Positions 52,890-61,406 of a stretch of 64,000 nucleotides of DNA are shown here, in pieces. The notes below the pieces were generated by a model that ran no database searches, had not been told where the DNA came from, and saw nothing but the letters and a program-made list of their open reading frames with translations. Position 1 is the first letter of the stretch, and every line of letters starts with the position of its first letter. Position numbers and translations under genes: made by a program. This DNA comes from Roseibium sp. (lineage in GTDB: Bacteria > Pseudomonadota > Alphaproteobacteria > Rhizobiales > Stappiaceae). The stretch covers positions 186,001 to 250,000 of the forward strand of contig JAEPML010000001.1 in NCBI GenBank assembly GCA_017643925.1, in the 5' to 3' direction.

Positions 52890-53235
52890 TTTGGAATTTG
52901 TTCCGGCGCCGGACCTGCTGATCCGGCTCCGGGCGCAATCGTTGTTCCGATCGCCTGACGCCTTGATGCAACAAGCACGCGGTTATGCGCGACGGTGAAA
53001 TGTGCGGACGGATCATGTTCGCGGCAACGACAGGCCAGCGGCCACTATTGCGTTCGCGCAGACCCAAATCCCAGTATGCCCCGACGGAATTTTTATTGTG
53101 CAGTGCAAAAATATGTTGCAATGCAACAAGAGTCGTGCTATGTAAGGGATGCGGATGACGACAGGGTCCGTCGGTAAGGACCGGCGGAAAGAATTTTCAC
53201 CAGTGATCGCATCCGGACTCTAAGGAGATGAGATC
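52890..53235. other. Intergenic region between the two phasin genes
   Basis: 346 bases without a gene. Holds the PhaR-like operator pair at 53096-53127 and a GCCGGA/TCCGGC hairpin near 52910-52930 after the first phasin that lacks a T-run. The second phasin has a TAAGGAG ribosome site at 53221. Confidence 0.5.
53096..53127. promoter_or_regulatory. PhaR-like TGCA operator pair upstream of the second phasin gene
   Basis: TTGTGCAGTGCAAAA at 53096-53110 and the perfect palindrome GTTGCAATGCAAC at 53115-53127 form two TGCA-rich sites on nearly the same helix face, 110-140 bases before the phasin start. PhaR repressors of PHB metabolism bind TGC-rich sites of this kind. Confidence 0.6.
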
Positions 53236-53745
53236 ATGACTGAGACTACTGCTGCAAAGCCGGCTGCAAAGGCACGCACGACCAAAGCCAAAGCCGCCCC
53301 TTCCAAAGTGACTTTCCCGGAATTCGAAGCTTTCGCAATGCCGAAAATGGAAGTTCCGGCTGCATTCCGCGAAGCCACCGAAAAAAGCCTCGAGAATGCT
53401 CGTGAAGCTTACGACAAGGTCAAAACGGCTGCAGAAGACGCAACCGACCTGTTGGAAGACACGTTCGAAACGTCCCGCCAGGGCGTTGTCGAGTTCAACC
53501 ACAAGGCCGTGGATGCTGCGAAGACCAATGCTGATGCAACCTTCACCTTCATCAAGGACATCATGTCCGTGAAGACGCTTGCTGAAGCCATCGAACTGCA
53601 GTCCACGTTTGCACGTGCACAGTTCGACGCACTGAGCAGCCAGAGCAAGGAAATGCAGGAACTGGCCACCAAGCTTGGCACCGACGTTTCTGCTCCGGTC
53701 AAGGAAGCAGTCGAAAAATCCTTCAAGGACCTGAAGGTCAACTAA
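53236..53745 (+). CDS. phaP: Phasin family protein, second copy
   Basis: 169 residues from ATG 53236, behind TAAGGAG. A basic alanine/lysine-rich N-terminus (about 1-25) precedes a helical phasin core (about 35-165) with FREATEKSLENAREAYDKVK and a later FTFIKDIMSVKTLAEAIELQ block, typical Phasin_2 features. It coats PHB granules and controls their size. The TGCA operator pair upstream suggests PhaR repression, and a strong terminator follows at 53785. Likely the major phasin. Confidence 0.92.
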   Translation: MTETTAAKPAAKARTTKAKAAPSKVTFPEFEAFAMPKMEVPAAFREATEKSLENAREAYDKVKTAAEDATDLLEDTFETSRQGVVEFNHKAVDAAKTNADATFTFIKDIMSVKTLAEAIELQSTFARAQFDALSSQSKEMQELATKLGTDVSAPVKEAVEKSFKDLKVN

Positions 53746-53784
53746 GTCAGTTGAGCCGCGCTTGAAGCGCAGCGCACAAGGTTG

Positions 53785-53818
53785 ATGCCCGGAGCAACGC
53801 TCCGGGCATTTGCTTTTT
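53785..53818 (+). terminator. Intrinsic terminator of the second phasin gene
   Basis: Perfect eleven-base arms ATGCCCGGAGC and GCTCCGGGCAT around AAC, then TTGCTTTTT. It begins 40 bases past the stop. Confidence 0.9.
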
Positions 53819-53935
53819 CAACAGGCGGAAATTTTCGAAATTTCGCGCTTGCCGGTTGGAAAAAACGGGTTTAGAAGACGCCCTTGCAAGTGGCGCCCCG
53901 GACAAGTATCGTCCGCGCCACTTCAACGACCTTAA

Positions 53936-54012
53936 GCAGACGTAGCTCAGTTGGTTAGAGCGTCGGATTGTGGCTCCGAAGGTCGGTGGTTCGAATCCAC
54001 CCGTCTGTACCA
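53936..54012 (+). tRNA. tRNA-His (anticodon GTG)
   Basis: 77 nt including an encoded CCA. Acceptor arms GCAGACG and CGTCTGT pair with a G1-U72 wobble; the D arm is TAGCTCAGTTGGTTAGAGC, the anticodon loop TTGTGGC gives GTG, and GGTTCGAATCC is the T arm. Base -1 is A, so no G-1 is encoded, and position 73 is A. This matches the unusual tRNA-His of many alphaproteobacteria. Confidence 0.95.
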
Positions 54013-54188
54013 CTCCTCTTCTTTGTATTCCCATCTGTCGTGCCGTGCTTTAAGGCACTGACGTCGGCATTGCTGTGCCGATTTCGTTGACCCGAGAAAG
54101 CGCTTCCACGCTGGCGCACCTGCCTGAAAGAGACTAGAGAATTCGTCAGGCCGAATTTCCTGCATCTTCACCGGATTGGACCCAGCAA

Positions 54189-54536
54189 ATGCCTGCCAGC
54201 GCCGTCACCACCTACCTTTTCCTCGGAGCAGCCATCGTTGCCGAAGTTGTCGCCACGTCGGCACTGGCAAGAACGGAAAATTTCACAAGGCTGTTGCCGA
54301 CTGTGATCACCGTCGTCGGGTATGCGCTTTCCTTCTGGCTGCTGTCTTTTCCGATCCGCGTCTTGCCCACTGGCATTGTCTACGCAATCTGGTCAGGCGC
54401 AGGCATCGTCCTGATCACCATGGTTGCCTGGTTCCTGTTCGATCAGAAACTGGATCTGCCGGCACTCCTCGGACTGGGGCTGATCATTGCGGGGGTGGCA
54501 ATCATCAACCTTTTCTCCAAATCCATGGTGCACTGA
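54189..54536 (+). CDS. Small multidrug resistance (SMR) efflux protein
   Basis: 115 residues with four membrane helices. The essential membrane-embedded glutamate is present in AAIVAEVVATSAL near residue 19, and the helix 3 motif PTGIVYAIWSGAGIV is typical of the EmrE/QacE type. These proteins export small cations, or guanidinium in the Gdx branch, against protons as antiparallel dimers. The ATG at 54189 has no strong ribosome site. Convergent with the next small gene. Confidence 0.92.
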   Translation: MPASAVTTYLFLGAAIVAEVVATSALARTENFTRLLPTVITVVGYALSFWLLSFPIRVLPTGIVYAIWSGAGIVLITMVAWFLFDQKLDLPALLGLGLIIAGVAIINLFSKSMVH

Positions 54537-54539
54537 GCA

Positions 54540-54734
54540 TCAGGCTTTCTGAAACGACCTGATAAAGAGCAATATTCCAAAAGTGCCGGATATGAGCCCG
54601 AACGTCAGGACGGAGAGCGGGCCGAGGATGCCAAAGTCGTTTCTCAAAACCTCGTAGTTCTGATTTCCAAATTTCATCAGGATTGCAGTGACGTAAACGA
54701 ACAGGAGAGAAAGCAAAAGTCGTCTGAGGTTCAT
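54540..54734 (-). CDS. Small membrane protein of unknown family
   Basis: 64 residues from ATG 54734 behind AGAGGTG. Two hydrophobic helices (about 5-20 and 35-58) are joined by KFGNQNYEVLRNDFG. The C-terminus ends in a basic IRSFQKA tail. I do not recognise it. It ends three bases from the stop of the convergent SMR gene. Coding is plausible given the ribosome site and hydrophobic pattern, but length is small. Confidence 0.55.
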   Translation of the reverse strand: MNLRRLLLSLLFVYVTAILMKFGNQNYEVLRNDFGILGPLSVLTFGLISGTFGILLFIRSFQKA

Positions 54735-54941
54735 TCTTGTGCACCTCTGATTGTTAAAACCACCTATCCGTGTATCGCGCAAGAGTTAACAAGCCAGTAA
54801 ATCTCTCGTTAAAATTGCATATAAAACCCCTGAAGTCCCGACGTCACCACTCTCATCTGGAGTTGTCACCAGACGATCAAATCCAGATCAGGCCCTTGTA
54901 TTGAACCCGGCACAAGACTCAGTCTGGATAAGGAGAGGCTG

Positions 54942-55472
54942 TTGCGTCGAGGCAATGGCGCGGCGAAAGCAGGGAGGACGCGGCAGATGTATTACGACTC
55001 TCCAGGCCTTGGAGCCCGACTGATCCGTTTGCCCGGCCAGTTGTTGCTGGCGCTGGTGAACCCGACGGCGTTGCTGGTGATCATCGCCTGTATTCTGACA
55101 ATCGTGACATTGAACCGGGTGGATGATGCCAGCGCGCGGATTGCAGGATCCGTAACTGACGCGGCGCTTTCGCGCCTGCAGATGTCACCTGTCGAGTTCA
55201 AGACGCGGCTGACCGAACTTGACGACAGGATCGAGCTCTTGTCGGGGCAGTTGGCCAATCCGGACAATCTGGACCATTGGGAAGTGACCCAGCAGCTGAG
55301 GGAGCTCAATCAGAATCTGGCTGAACTGAAGACAACGGCGAAAGGGATTACCGCGGCCGGGCCAGAGGTCACTTCCGCCGCTTTTGAGGAAGCCGGAGAT
55401 GCCCTGACCAGGGCGCTCCATGCATTGCGCGGATGTGCGCCCGAAACAGCCACTGTTGCCCCGGAAGGCTGA
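54942..55472 (+). CDS. Single-helix membrane protein with coiled coil, unknown function
   Basis: 176 residues from a TTG at 54942 with an excellent AAGGAGAGG site. One membrane helix (about 40-58, NPTALLVIIACILTIVTL) is followed by a helical/coiled-coil part (about 60-150: LTELDDRIELLSGQLANP, LRELNQNLAELKTTAKG). The N-terminus is basic, so the coiled coil is likely periplasmic. No family is recognised. A terminator follows at 55615-55661. Confidence 0.7.
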   Translation: MRRGNGAAKAGRTRQMYYDSPGLGARLIRLPGQLLLALVNPTALLVIIACILTIVTLNRVDDASARIAGSVTDAALSRLQMSPVEFKTRLTELDDRIELLSGQLANPDNLDHWEVTQQLRELNQNLAELKTTAKGITAAGPEVTSAAFEEAGDALTRALHALRGCAPETATVAPEG

Positions 55473-55614
55473 GCACCGGGCGGGCTCGATGACTTCGGAA
55501 AAATGACTGGCAATTCTACCTAGGGAGTGGTCCCGATTTAAATCATGTTGCGATGCACCTAGATGAAGGGTGCCGGTTCCCGAGATGACCGGGAAACGGC
55601 AACGAACCTCTTAA

Positions 55615-55661
55615 GCAGCAGGGGACGGACCCCACAACCAAACCGCCCTTGCTGCCTTTTT
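55615..55661 (+). terminator. Probable terminator after the coiled-coil membrane protein
   Basis: Arms GCAGCAGGGG and CCCTTGCTGC (one G-T wobble) with a 21-nt loop, followed by CTTTTT. An additional hairpin at 55571-55601 (12-base arms, one mismatch) lies just upstream without a T-run. Confidence 0.55.
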
Positions 55662-55691
55662 CCATGACATGCAGTCAGGCCTTGTGATTCC

Positions 55692-55997
55692 CTAAGACTG
55701 GATCACGTCCGACCACTCGGGATGCTTCAGCGATTGTGCTTTTACATAGGGGCAAAGCGGAACGATCCTGACCTCTTTTCGACGAGAATCTTCAACCAGT
55801 CGTTCGACCAGTGCCTTGCCAACACCAAGACCTCGCATGGCATCCGGTACACCCGTGTGATCGGCGATGATCATGTGATCGTTGACGATCGAAAATGTCA
55901 GTTCAGCAGGTTCTGAAATTCCCTCGATCCGGGCAATATAGCGGCCCTTGGCACCTTCCTGTTCAAGCGCAATGGTGGGCGATTGTGCTTCCGGCAT
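55692..55997 (-). CDS. Small GNAT-family N-acetyltransferase (YjdJ-like)
   Basis: 101 residues from ATG 55997 behind CAGGAG. The acetyl-CoA-binding pyrophosphate loop is VPDAMRGLGVGKALVERLVE (about 49-68), and the closing VRIVPLCPYVKAQSLKHPEW is the C-terminal motif of the short GNAT family represented by YjdJ and human GTLF3B-like proteins. The cysteine in PLCPY is conserved in the family. Substrate unknown. Confidence 0.88.
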   Translation of the reverse strand: MPEAQSPTIALEQEGAKGRYIARIEGISEPAELTFSIVNDHMIIADHTGVPDAMRGLGVGKALVERLVEDSRRKEVRIVPLCPYVKAQSLKHPEWSDVIQS

Positions 55998-56091
55998 TGT
56001 TTTCTCCTGGGTGGCTTTCTGTTTGGAGGGGACATTTGCCCGCGTGATTATCGGAAAGCCTGGACATTCAGTTCGTTCCATCTAGAGGTGG

Positions 56092-56118
56092 CCTTGCCCG
56101 GATCAAGTCCGGGCAAGG
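56092..56118. repeat. REP-like palindrome
   Basis: Eleven-base perfect arms CCTTGCCCGGA and TCCGGGCAAGG with loop TCAAG. The loop and inner arms match the repeat at 7990-8010 read from the other strand (loop CTTGA). It lies between the GNAT gene start and the pirin gene stop. Confidence 0.8.
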
Positions 56119-56156
56119 GTGTACGTCCGGTTCGAAAGTTGGACGATGTGGTGTTT

Positions 56157-56861
56157 CTAGGCTGCGAGATCAAACAGCAGGAATTCTGCCGGTTCCTGAG
56201 CGCTCAGCGAAACTGCCCCGGCATCGAGAAGGCCCAGGCCATCGCCGGCGCCGAGTGCTTGACCACCAACCGTAAGCCGGCCCTTTACCACCTGGATCCA
56301 GACCTTGCGGTCTTTCCGAATGTCAAAGGAAAGGCTCTTGTCCGCATCAAGCAAGGATGCATAAAGGTCCACATCCTGATGGATCACAACGGATCCGTCG
56401 CGCCCGTCTCGGGAGCCGATCAAACGCAATGCATTCTGTCGCTCGACATCCGGGAAAGCCTTTTGCTCGTAGCCGGGTGCAAGACCGTCTGCTTCAGGCA
56501 CAATCCAGATCTGCAGGAAGTGAACCGGATCGGTGCTTGAGTGATTGTATTCGCTGTGGCGCACGCCGGTGCCAGCGCTCATGCGTTGCAGCTCACCCGG
56601 ACGAATGACAGAGCCGGTTCCAATCGAGTCCTTATGTTCCAGGGCTCCGGAAACCACGTAGGAAATGATTTCCATGTTCTGATGCGGATGCGATGGAAAA
56701 CCCGCCGTCGGGGCCACGCGGTCCTCGTTGATGACCCTCAGGGCACCAAAACCGATATAGTTCGGGTCGAAATACGAGCCGAAGGAAAATGTGTGCTTGC
56801 TTTTCAGCCAGCCGAAATCCGCGTCGCCACGGGCATCAGACGGACGAAGTATCTGGTTCAT
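56157..56861 (-). CDS. Pirin family protein (YhhW-like bicupin)
   Basis: 234 residues. The N-terminal cupin has the metal-binding GFPSHPHQNMEIISYV and GELQRMSAGTGVRHSEYN, i.e. the two histidine pairs and glutamate region of pirins; FGWLKSKHTFSFGSYFDPN is the family opening. The second cupin is degenerate as usual. Bacterial pirins bind iron and some show quercetinase activity; others modulate dehydrogenases. It starts 139 bases before the DUF3291 stop, with an AT-rich stretch (TTGACAATTAG) between. Confidence 0.9.
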   Translation of the reverse strand: MNQILRPSDARGDADFGWLKSKHTFSFGSYFDPNYIGFGALRVINEDRVAPTAGFPSHPHQNMEIISYVVSGALEHKDSIGTGSVIRPGELQRMSAGTGVRHSEYNHSSTDPVHFLQIWIVPEADGLAPGYEQKAFPDVERQNALRLIGSRDGRDGSVVIHQDVDLYASLLDADKSLSFDIRKDRKVWIQVVKGRLTVGGQALGAGDGLGLLDAGAVSLSAQEPAEFLLFDLAA

Positions 56862-57000
56862 GTTTAATCCTTTCCCAAGCGAGTGGTGTCCTTGCGCCGG
56901 AAACCTGTCCGGGCACTGTTGGGAATGGATTTGGTTCAACAGAAAAATTTTACAATCGCGGTAAAAATTGACAATTAGTCTTCGATTTTTGAACAATCAA

Positions 57001-57567
57001 CTATTGTACGGATTTGGGCAGTTCTGCGGTCAGCAGGTTTCGCTGCGCAATATCCCTGGAACGGCCGCCATCCACTGAAACGGTCCTGCCATCCGCGTCA
57101 AAGGCCGACTTGAAGGTGAAAGCAGCGGCCGACGGTCCGTTGTCGCCAAGCAGTTCCAGTCGCTCGACCGCTTCGTCCCAATCGGGTTGATGACCGTTTT
57201 CAACCCACCAGAGCACGTAAGGCGGATAGTCGATGGCTTCCTTCACGAAGAGATGGCCCAGTCGCAGGATATCGGCATGTGGTCCGCGATAGATCGCGGC
57301 CAGGGCCGATTCTAGGTCGTGCCAGAGGGAGATGGTTGACGGGGCCCAGCCATCGCCATTGTCTTGCCAATACTTCGGAAAGACCTGCTCGCCCCAGCTA
57401 TCAGGCCCCGGTTCGTCTTCATAGCCCGAACGCGCAATGAAACCCTCGGCGCGCTCCATGGCAGCCCAGATGGCCGGTTCGTGTTCAAAGAAGTCGTCAT
57501 TTGACGGGTCATCTGCCCGTGTGCGGAATTGCGCGAAAGTGTAAACGGCGAGCCAGTTCCCAGACAT
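57001..57567 (-). CDS. DUF3291 domain protein
   Basis: 188 residues from ATG 57567 behind GGGAGAG. NWLAVYTFAQFRTRADDP at the start and FPKYWQDNGDGWAPSTISLWHDLESALAAIY fragments (about 65-95) resemble the dimeric alpha-beta barrel DUF3291 family, with the HVLWW-like core seen here as YVLWWVENGHQPDWDEAVERL. These small proteins are thought to be relatives of heme-degrading or monooxygenase barrels, but no function is known. It is divergent from the TauE/SafE gene. Confidence 0.82.
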   Translation of the reverse strand: MSGNWLAVYTFAQFRTRADDPSNDDFFEHEPAIWAAMERAEGFIARSGYEDEPGPDSWGEQVFPKYWQDNGDGWAPSTISLWHDLESALAAIYRGPHADILRLGHLFVKEAIDYPPYVLWWVENGHQPDWDEAVERLELLGDNGPSAAAFTFKSAFDADGRTVSVDGGRSRDIAQRNLLTAELPKSVQ

Positions 57568-57763
57568 TCTCTCTCCCGCTGCGAACTGCAACGGGTTTGA
57601 CAGTGGCGTCAATCTTAACGGACTGCAAGAGTTCGAACGCAGGGCAAAGCAGTTTGAACTGAATTCTCTTTGGAAATTCTGTAGATCATGATCTAAGCCC
57701 CGGGAGACAATTTCGGGCAACGTGCCAATCGTGCACGGATAACCGGCTAACAAGGAAACGACC

Positions 57764-58591
57764 GTGGAAGATCTCAGCCTTCTTTCGCTGGGCCTGCTGG
57801 CCCTCGCACTTCTGGCAACAGGTGTCGTTGCAGGGATTATCGCGGGGCTGCTCGGTGTTGGAGGCGGCATCGTGATCGTGCCGGTTCTCTATTACATGTT
57901 TACCGCCTTGAAGATCGATCCGTCGGTGTTGATGCATGTCGCCGTCGGTACGTCGCTCGCGACGATCCTGGCGACCGGAACATCGTCTGCCCGCGCTCAC
58001 TACAAGCGCGGCAGCGTTGACCTTGATCTGCTCAAACGGTGGTGGTGGGCGATTGCGCTGGGCGTGATTGCCGGTGCAACGCTTGCCGGCAACATTTCAG
58101 GCGGCGCGCTCACGCTCATTTTCGGTATCGTGGCGCTTGCCGTTTCCGCCAACATGATGTTTCGCAAGGACGGATCTCACCTCGCTGACAAATTGCCAGG
58201 GTCGCCGCTCAAGGAATTGCTCGGATTCCTTATCGGAGGCATCTCGGTCATGATGGGCATTGGCGGCGGCACCCTTGGTGTTCCGACGCTCACCCTGTTC
58301 AACTACCCGATCCGCAAGGCAGTCGGCACGGCAGCAGCCATCGGCCTGATCATTGCTGTTCCCGGAACGCTTCTGTCCATCTATTTCGGCTGGAACGCGG
58401 AGGGTCTGCCGCCCTTTTCGTTGGGCTATGTCAACCTGATCGGCTTTTTCCTGATCATTCCGGCCTCGACCTACGCCGCACCGTTGGGGGCGAAGATCGC
58501 GCACGCGATCGATCCTTCGAAACTGAAGCTGATCTTCGCGCTTTTCCTCGGTTTTACGGGCCTGCGCATGATCTATGACGTTGCGTTTTGA
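57764..58591 (+). CDS. TauE/SafE family sulfite/organosulfonate exporter
   Basis: 275 residues from a GTG at 57764, eight bases after AAGGA. Eight predicted helices carry two family repeats: GIIAGLLGVGGGIVIVPVL in the first half and GGISVMMGIGGGTLGVPTL in the second. Members move sulfite, sulfoacetate or related anions out of the cell. It does not adjoin the cys operon, so its substrate is open. Inner membrane. Confidence 0.9.
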   Translation: MEDLSLLSLGLLALALLATGVVAGIIAGLLGVGGGIVIVPVLYYMFTALKIDPSVLMHVAVGTSLATILATGTSSARAHYKRGSVDLDLLKRWWWAIALGVIAGATLAGNISGGALTLIFGIVALAVSANMMFRKDGSHLADKLPGSPLKELLGFLIGGISVMMGIGGGTLGVPTLTLFNYPIRKAVGTAAAIGLIIAVPGTLLSIYFGWNAEGLPPFSLGYVNLIGFFLIIPASTYAAPLGAKIAHAIDPSKLKLIFALFLGFTGLRMIYDVAF

Positions 58592-58711
58592 CGTAAGAAC
58601 AGTGTCGTTGATAAGTGGATCAAAAGGTTTCATTGGTCCCGAACCGCAATTTGAGGGATAGTGCCGGGCTTCGGACAGGCCGGGTACCGGCCTTGGAACC
58701 CATGGACAGAT

Positions 58712-59413
58712 ATGCTTGAGAAAAACGTCACTCTCAGCTGGAAAGGCTGTGTGCAAGGGGCCGTGATGTGCCTCCCGGTCATCCCGGGCGTCATCGCACT
58801 TGGGGCGGTCTTTGGCACCGTTGCCGCGCAGCAGGGGCTGACCTTCCTTGAAACGATCCTTATGAATTCGCTGGTATTTGCCGGCGCCAGCCAGTTTGTC
58901 GCGATGGAAGTCTACAGCGACCCTCTGACGATGGGAGCGCTGATCGCGATGATCGGCGTAACCGGTGCCGTCAACATGCGCATGTTGTTGATCGGAGCCA
59001 GCCTTCGGCCTTGGCTGGGACAGGAGCCCGGGTACAAGACCTATCCGGCGCTGTTCTTCCTGACCGATTTGAACTGGCTGATGGCGATGGCCCAATACGA
59101 CAAGGGGCATCGGGACTGGGGCATCTACCTGGGAAGCGGGATGCTGTTCTGGTGTCTCTGGTCCCTGTCGGCCATTCCGGGTTATTTCCTGGGCACGCTG
59201 ATTGCGGATCCGAAAGCTTTCGGTCTGGACGTCATCCTTCCCGCCTTCTTCGCCGCCATGCTGGTTCCGCTCTGGAAGGGCAAGCGCCAGACCTATAGCT
59301 GGCTGATCGCCGGTGCGGTTGCCGTCGTCACCTGGCTTCTGGTCGGCGGGTACTGGAGCATATTCACCGGTGCCATCGCAGGTGCCATCGCGGGAGCCTA
59401 CATCGATGAGTGA
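58712..59413 (+). CDS. azlC: AzlC family branched-chain amino acid exporter subunit
   Basis: 233 residues from ATG 58712; a GTG at 58661 with GAGGG is an alternative. The sequence shows the AzlC motif FLETILMNSLVFAGASQFVA and the GAVNMRMLLIGASLRPWL stretch, with about seven helices. AzlC forms the large subunit of a two-component exporter with AzlD for leucine analogues or other branched-chain amino acids. Its stop overlaps azlD by eight bases. Confidence 0.9.
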   Translation: MLEKNVTLSWKGCVQGAVMCLPVIPGVIALGAVFGTVAAQQGLTFLETILMNSLVFAGASQFVAMEVYSDPLTMGALIAMIGVTGAVNMRMLLIGASLRPWLGQEPGYKTYPALFFLTDLNWLMAMAQYDKGHRDWGIYLGSGMLFWCLWSLSAIPGYFLGTLIADPKAFGLDVILPAFFAAMLVPLWKGKRQTYSWLIAGAVAVVTWLLVGGYWSIFTGAIAGAIAGAYIDE

Positions 59414-59726
59414 CGCGGCTTTCTCCGTTGACGGCATGTTCTTTCTGGCGGTGCTGGGCATGACGGCTATCACCTACTCGCTGAGAGCCGGTGGTTACTG
59501 GGTCATGGGCCGCTTGCCGATCACGCCGCGTGTCAGGCGCGGCCTGGAAGCCTTGCCGGGGGCGATTATCGTCTCCACGGTCCTGCCAATTGTCCTGCAG
59601 GGCGGGCTTGCAGTCGGTCTGTGTCTGATCGTGGCTGCTGCCGCGCAGATCAAGTTGCGAAAAGAATATATCGCTGTCTTTTGCGCCGCCGCCGCAGCTG
59701 CTGCCTTGCGCGCCGGCGGTCTTTAG
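59406..59726 (+). CDS. azlD: AzlD family branched-chain amino acid exporter subunit
   Basis: 106 residues from ATG 59406, inside the end of azlC. Four helices and the typical TYSLRAGGYWVMGRLPITPRV segment followed by LPGAIIVSTVLP mark AzlD. Works as the small subunit of AzlC. It overlaps the convergent kinase gene by four bases at the 3' end. Confidence 0.9.
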   Translation: MSDAAFSVDGMFFLAVLGMTAITYSLRAGGYWVMGRLPITPRVRRGLEALPGAIIVSTVLPIVLQGGLAVGLCLIVAAAAQIKLRKEYIAVFCAAAAAAALRAGGL

Positions 59727-61282
59727 ACAGACGCAGGCGTCAGGATTTCACGGGCATTCCTTGCGGTTGCCGCGCCCGTACCGCCCGCCTCGACAATGGC
59801 CCAGGACATTTGCCCGAGATCGTAGCCGAGTTGTTTTTCCACCACGTCTGCCGTCGCGTCGGAGGCATCGCCGGCCCTGGCCGCGACACGGGCCAGCAGG
59901 GTGTCACGCGGTGCGGTGAGCCAAAGACCCTGAAAATCCGCCTCAACATGTGCCGCAACTGACTGAACGGTTTTCCGTTCGCTTTCGGCTGCGAAGACGG
60001 CGTCGTAAATGGCCGAGTGACCTGCTGACAGGATGGACTGGATCGAGGCGTCGAGTTCCTTGTAGATGCTTTGCGAGGCTTCCAGGGTATAGGCCGAGGC
60101 CGGCGCCGTTTCGAGTTCCGCGATGTTGAGACGGCGTTTGCGCGCCACGTCCGTGCGCAGAACCCTCGCGCCGGGTGCCCGCCCGAGCTCAGGCGCAATG
60201 TCGTAGGCAAGGGTGGTCTTGCCCGTACCCGAAAATCCGCCAATGGCAATCAGCTTGGGTTGCGAGGGATCCAGAAACGCAAGAGCATAGTCGAAATAGG
60301 TTTTGGCGAGCTCCTGTTGCGCAGCTTTCTGCGCCGGGTCCGCTTGGTTCTGAGCACTGCTTGCAGCAATCTTCGACCGGATTGCAGCACGCATCATCAG
60401 GTAAAAGGGCAGGGCGGCAAGCCCTTCTGCATGCAGCCCGGAGGGACTAGTATCCAGATAGCGGTTGAAGACACGATTGGCGGCGCGACGTTGCCCCCGT
60501 TCCCAGAGATCCATCAGGAGAAAGGCCAGATCGTAAAGGACGTCGCCGGTCGCAATTGCATCGGAGAACTCGACGGCGTCGAAAAGAACCGGGTGGTCTT
60601 CGATCATCACTATGTTGCGCAGATGCGCGTCGCCATGGCAGCGGCGAATGAGACCGTGTTCACCTCGCAGCAGGATCAGTTCGTGGATCGTGGAGAGGAC
60701 GGAGCGTGAGGTCTCCGTCAGGTGGCGGACCCGCTCGGCAGGGAATAGCTCGGGATGTTCGCGAAACGCGACATCATTCTGTTCCACATAGGTTGCCAGT
60801 TCGTCGTAAAAGCCCTGACCGTCCCGCAAGGGGGCATCGGCATGCGCGCGCACCATCATGTCGGCGAGATCCTTCGACAATGGATCTTCGATTACCGCGT
60901 CTTCCGCGATGACATCAAGCTCCTGGGCGCGTTCGAACCGGTTCATCTGGATCACCCACTCGATCGGAGCTCCGGAACCGTTCAGTTGAAGCGATCCGTC
61001 TGCTTCACGCGTGATTGGCAGGGCCTCGCGATAGATTTGCGGCGCATTGGGTTTGTTGAAGGAAATTTCGGCCTTGCAGGCGTCTTCCCGCAGGGCCAAG
61101 GTGGAATAATCGAGAAACGGAAAAGTGACGGCTCGTTTGACCTTGTAGGCGAGGCTACCGACCAGGAAAACGATGTTGGCGTGCGTGTCGATCCGTTTGA
61201 CTTCGGGTCGAACTGCGTCATCCGAGGGAAGGCGCTCCAAAAACGCGAGTGCTTCGTCCTGGCAGGAAGGGCGATCCATCAT
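59723..61282 (-). CDS. Fused aminoglycoside-phosphotransferase-like and P-loop kinase protein
   Basis: 519 residues (start ATG 61282 or 61279; AAGGA upstream). The N-terminal two thirds resemble APH/choline-kinase folds: the catalytic loop RRCHGDAHLRNIVM near 215 and metal-binding DAVEFSD near 236. The C-terminal third is a zeta-toxin-like or gluconate-kinase-like P-loop domain with AIGGFSGTGKTTLAYDIA near 355 and LRTDVARK. This APH-plus-AAA_33 layout is a known but uncharacterised family. Both phosphotransfer sites appear intact; substrates are unknown and drug resistance should not be assumed. Confidence 0.88.
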   Translation of the reverse strand: MMDRPSCQDEALAFLERLPSDDAVRPEVKRIDTHANIVFLVGSLAYKVKRAVTFPFLDYSTLALREDACKAEISFNKPNAPQIYREALPITREADGSLQLNGSGAPIEWVIQMNRFERAQELDVIAEDAVIEDPLSKDLADMMVRAHADAPLRDGQGFYDELATYVEQNDVAFREHPELFPAERVRHLTETSRSVLSTIHELILLRGEHGLIRRCHGDAHLRNIVMIEDHPVLFDAVEFSDAIATGDVLYDLAFLLMDLWERGQRRAANRVFNRYLDTSPSGLHAEGLAALPFYLMMRAAIRSKIAASSAQNQADPAQKAAQQELAKTYFDYALAFLDPSQPKLIAIGGFSGTGKTTLAYDIAPELGRAPGARVLRTDVARKRRLNIAELETAPASAYTLEASQSIYKELDASIQSILSAGHSAIYDAVFAAESERKTVQSVAAHVEADFQGLWLTAPRDTLLARVAARAGDASDATADVVEKQLGYDLGQMSWAIVEAGGTGAATARNAREILTPASV

Positions 61283-61406
61283 CTTTCCTTTTTGCGGGCT
61301 CAATCAGACAGTGCCTGACGATCCTGTCCGGCGGTTTGATCCTTCTCAATGAGCTATGTCAGCGATGTGGCACAAAAGAACAGAAATGTCAGCAAAGGAG
61401 GTTTCC

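Noticed and set aside
53936..54012. tRNA-His as an integration site for a mobile element
   Set aside because: No integrase gene lies nearby and no repeat of the tRNA 3' end was noticed downstream.
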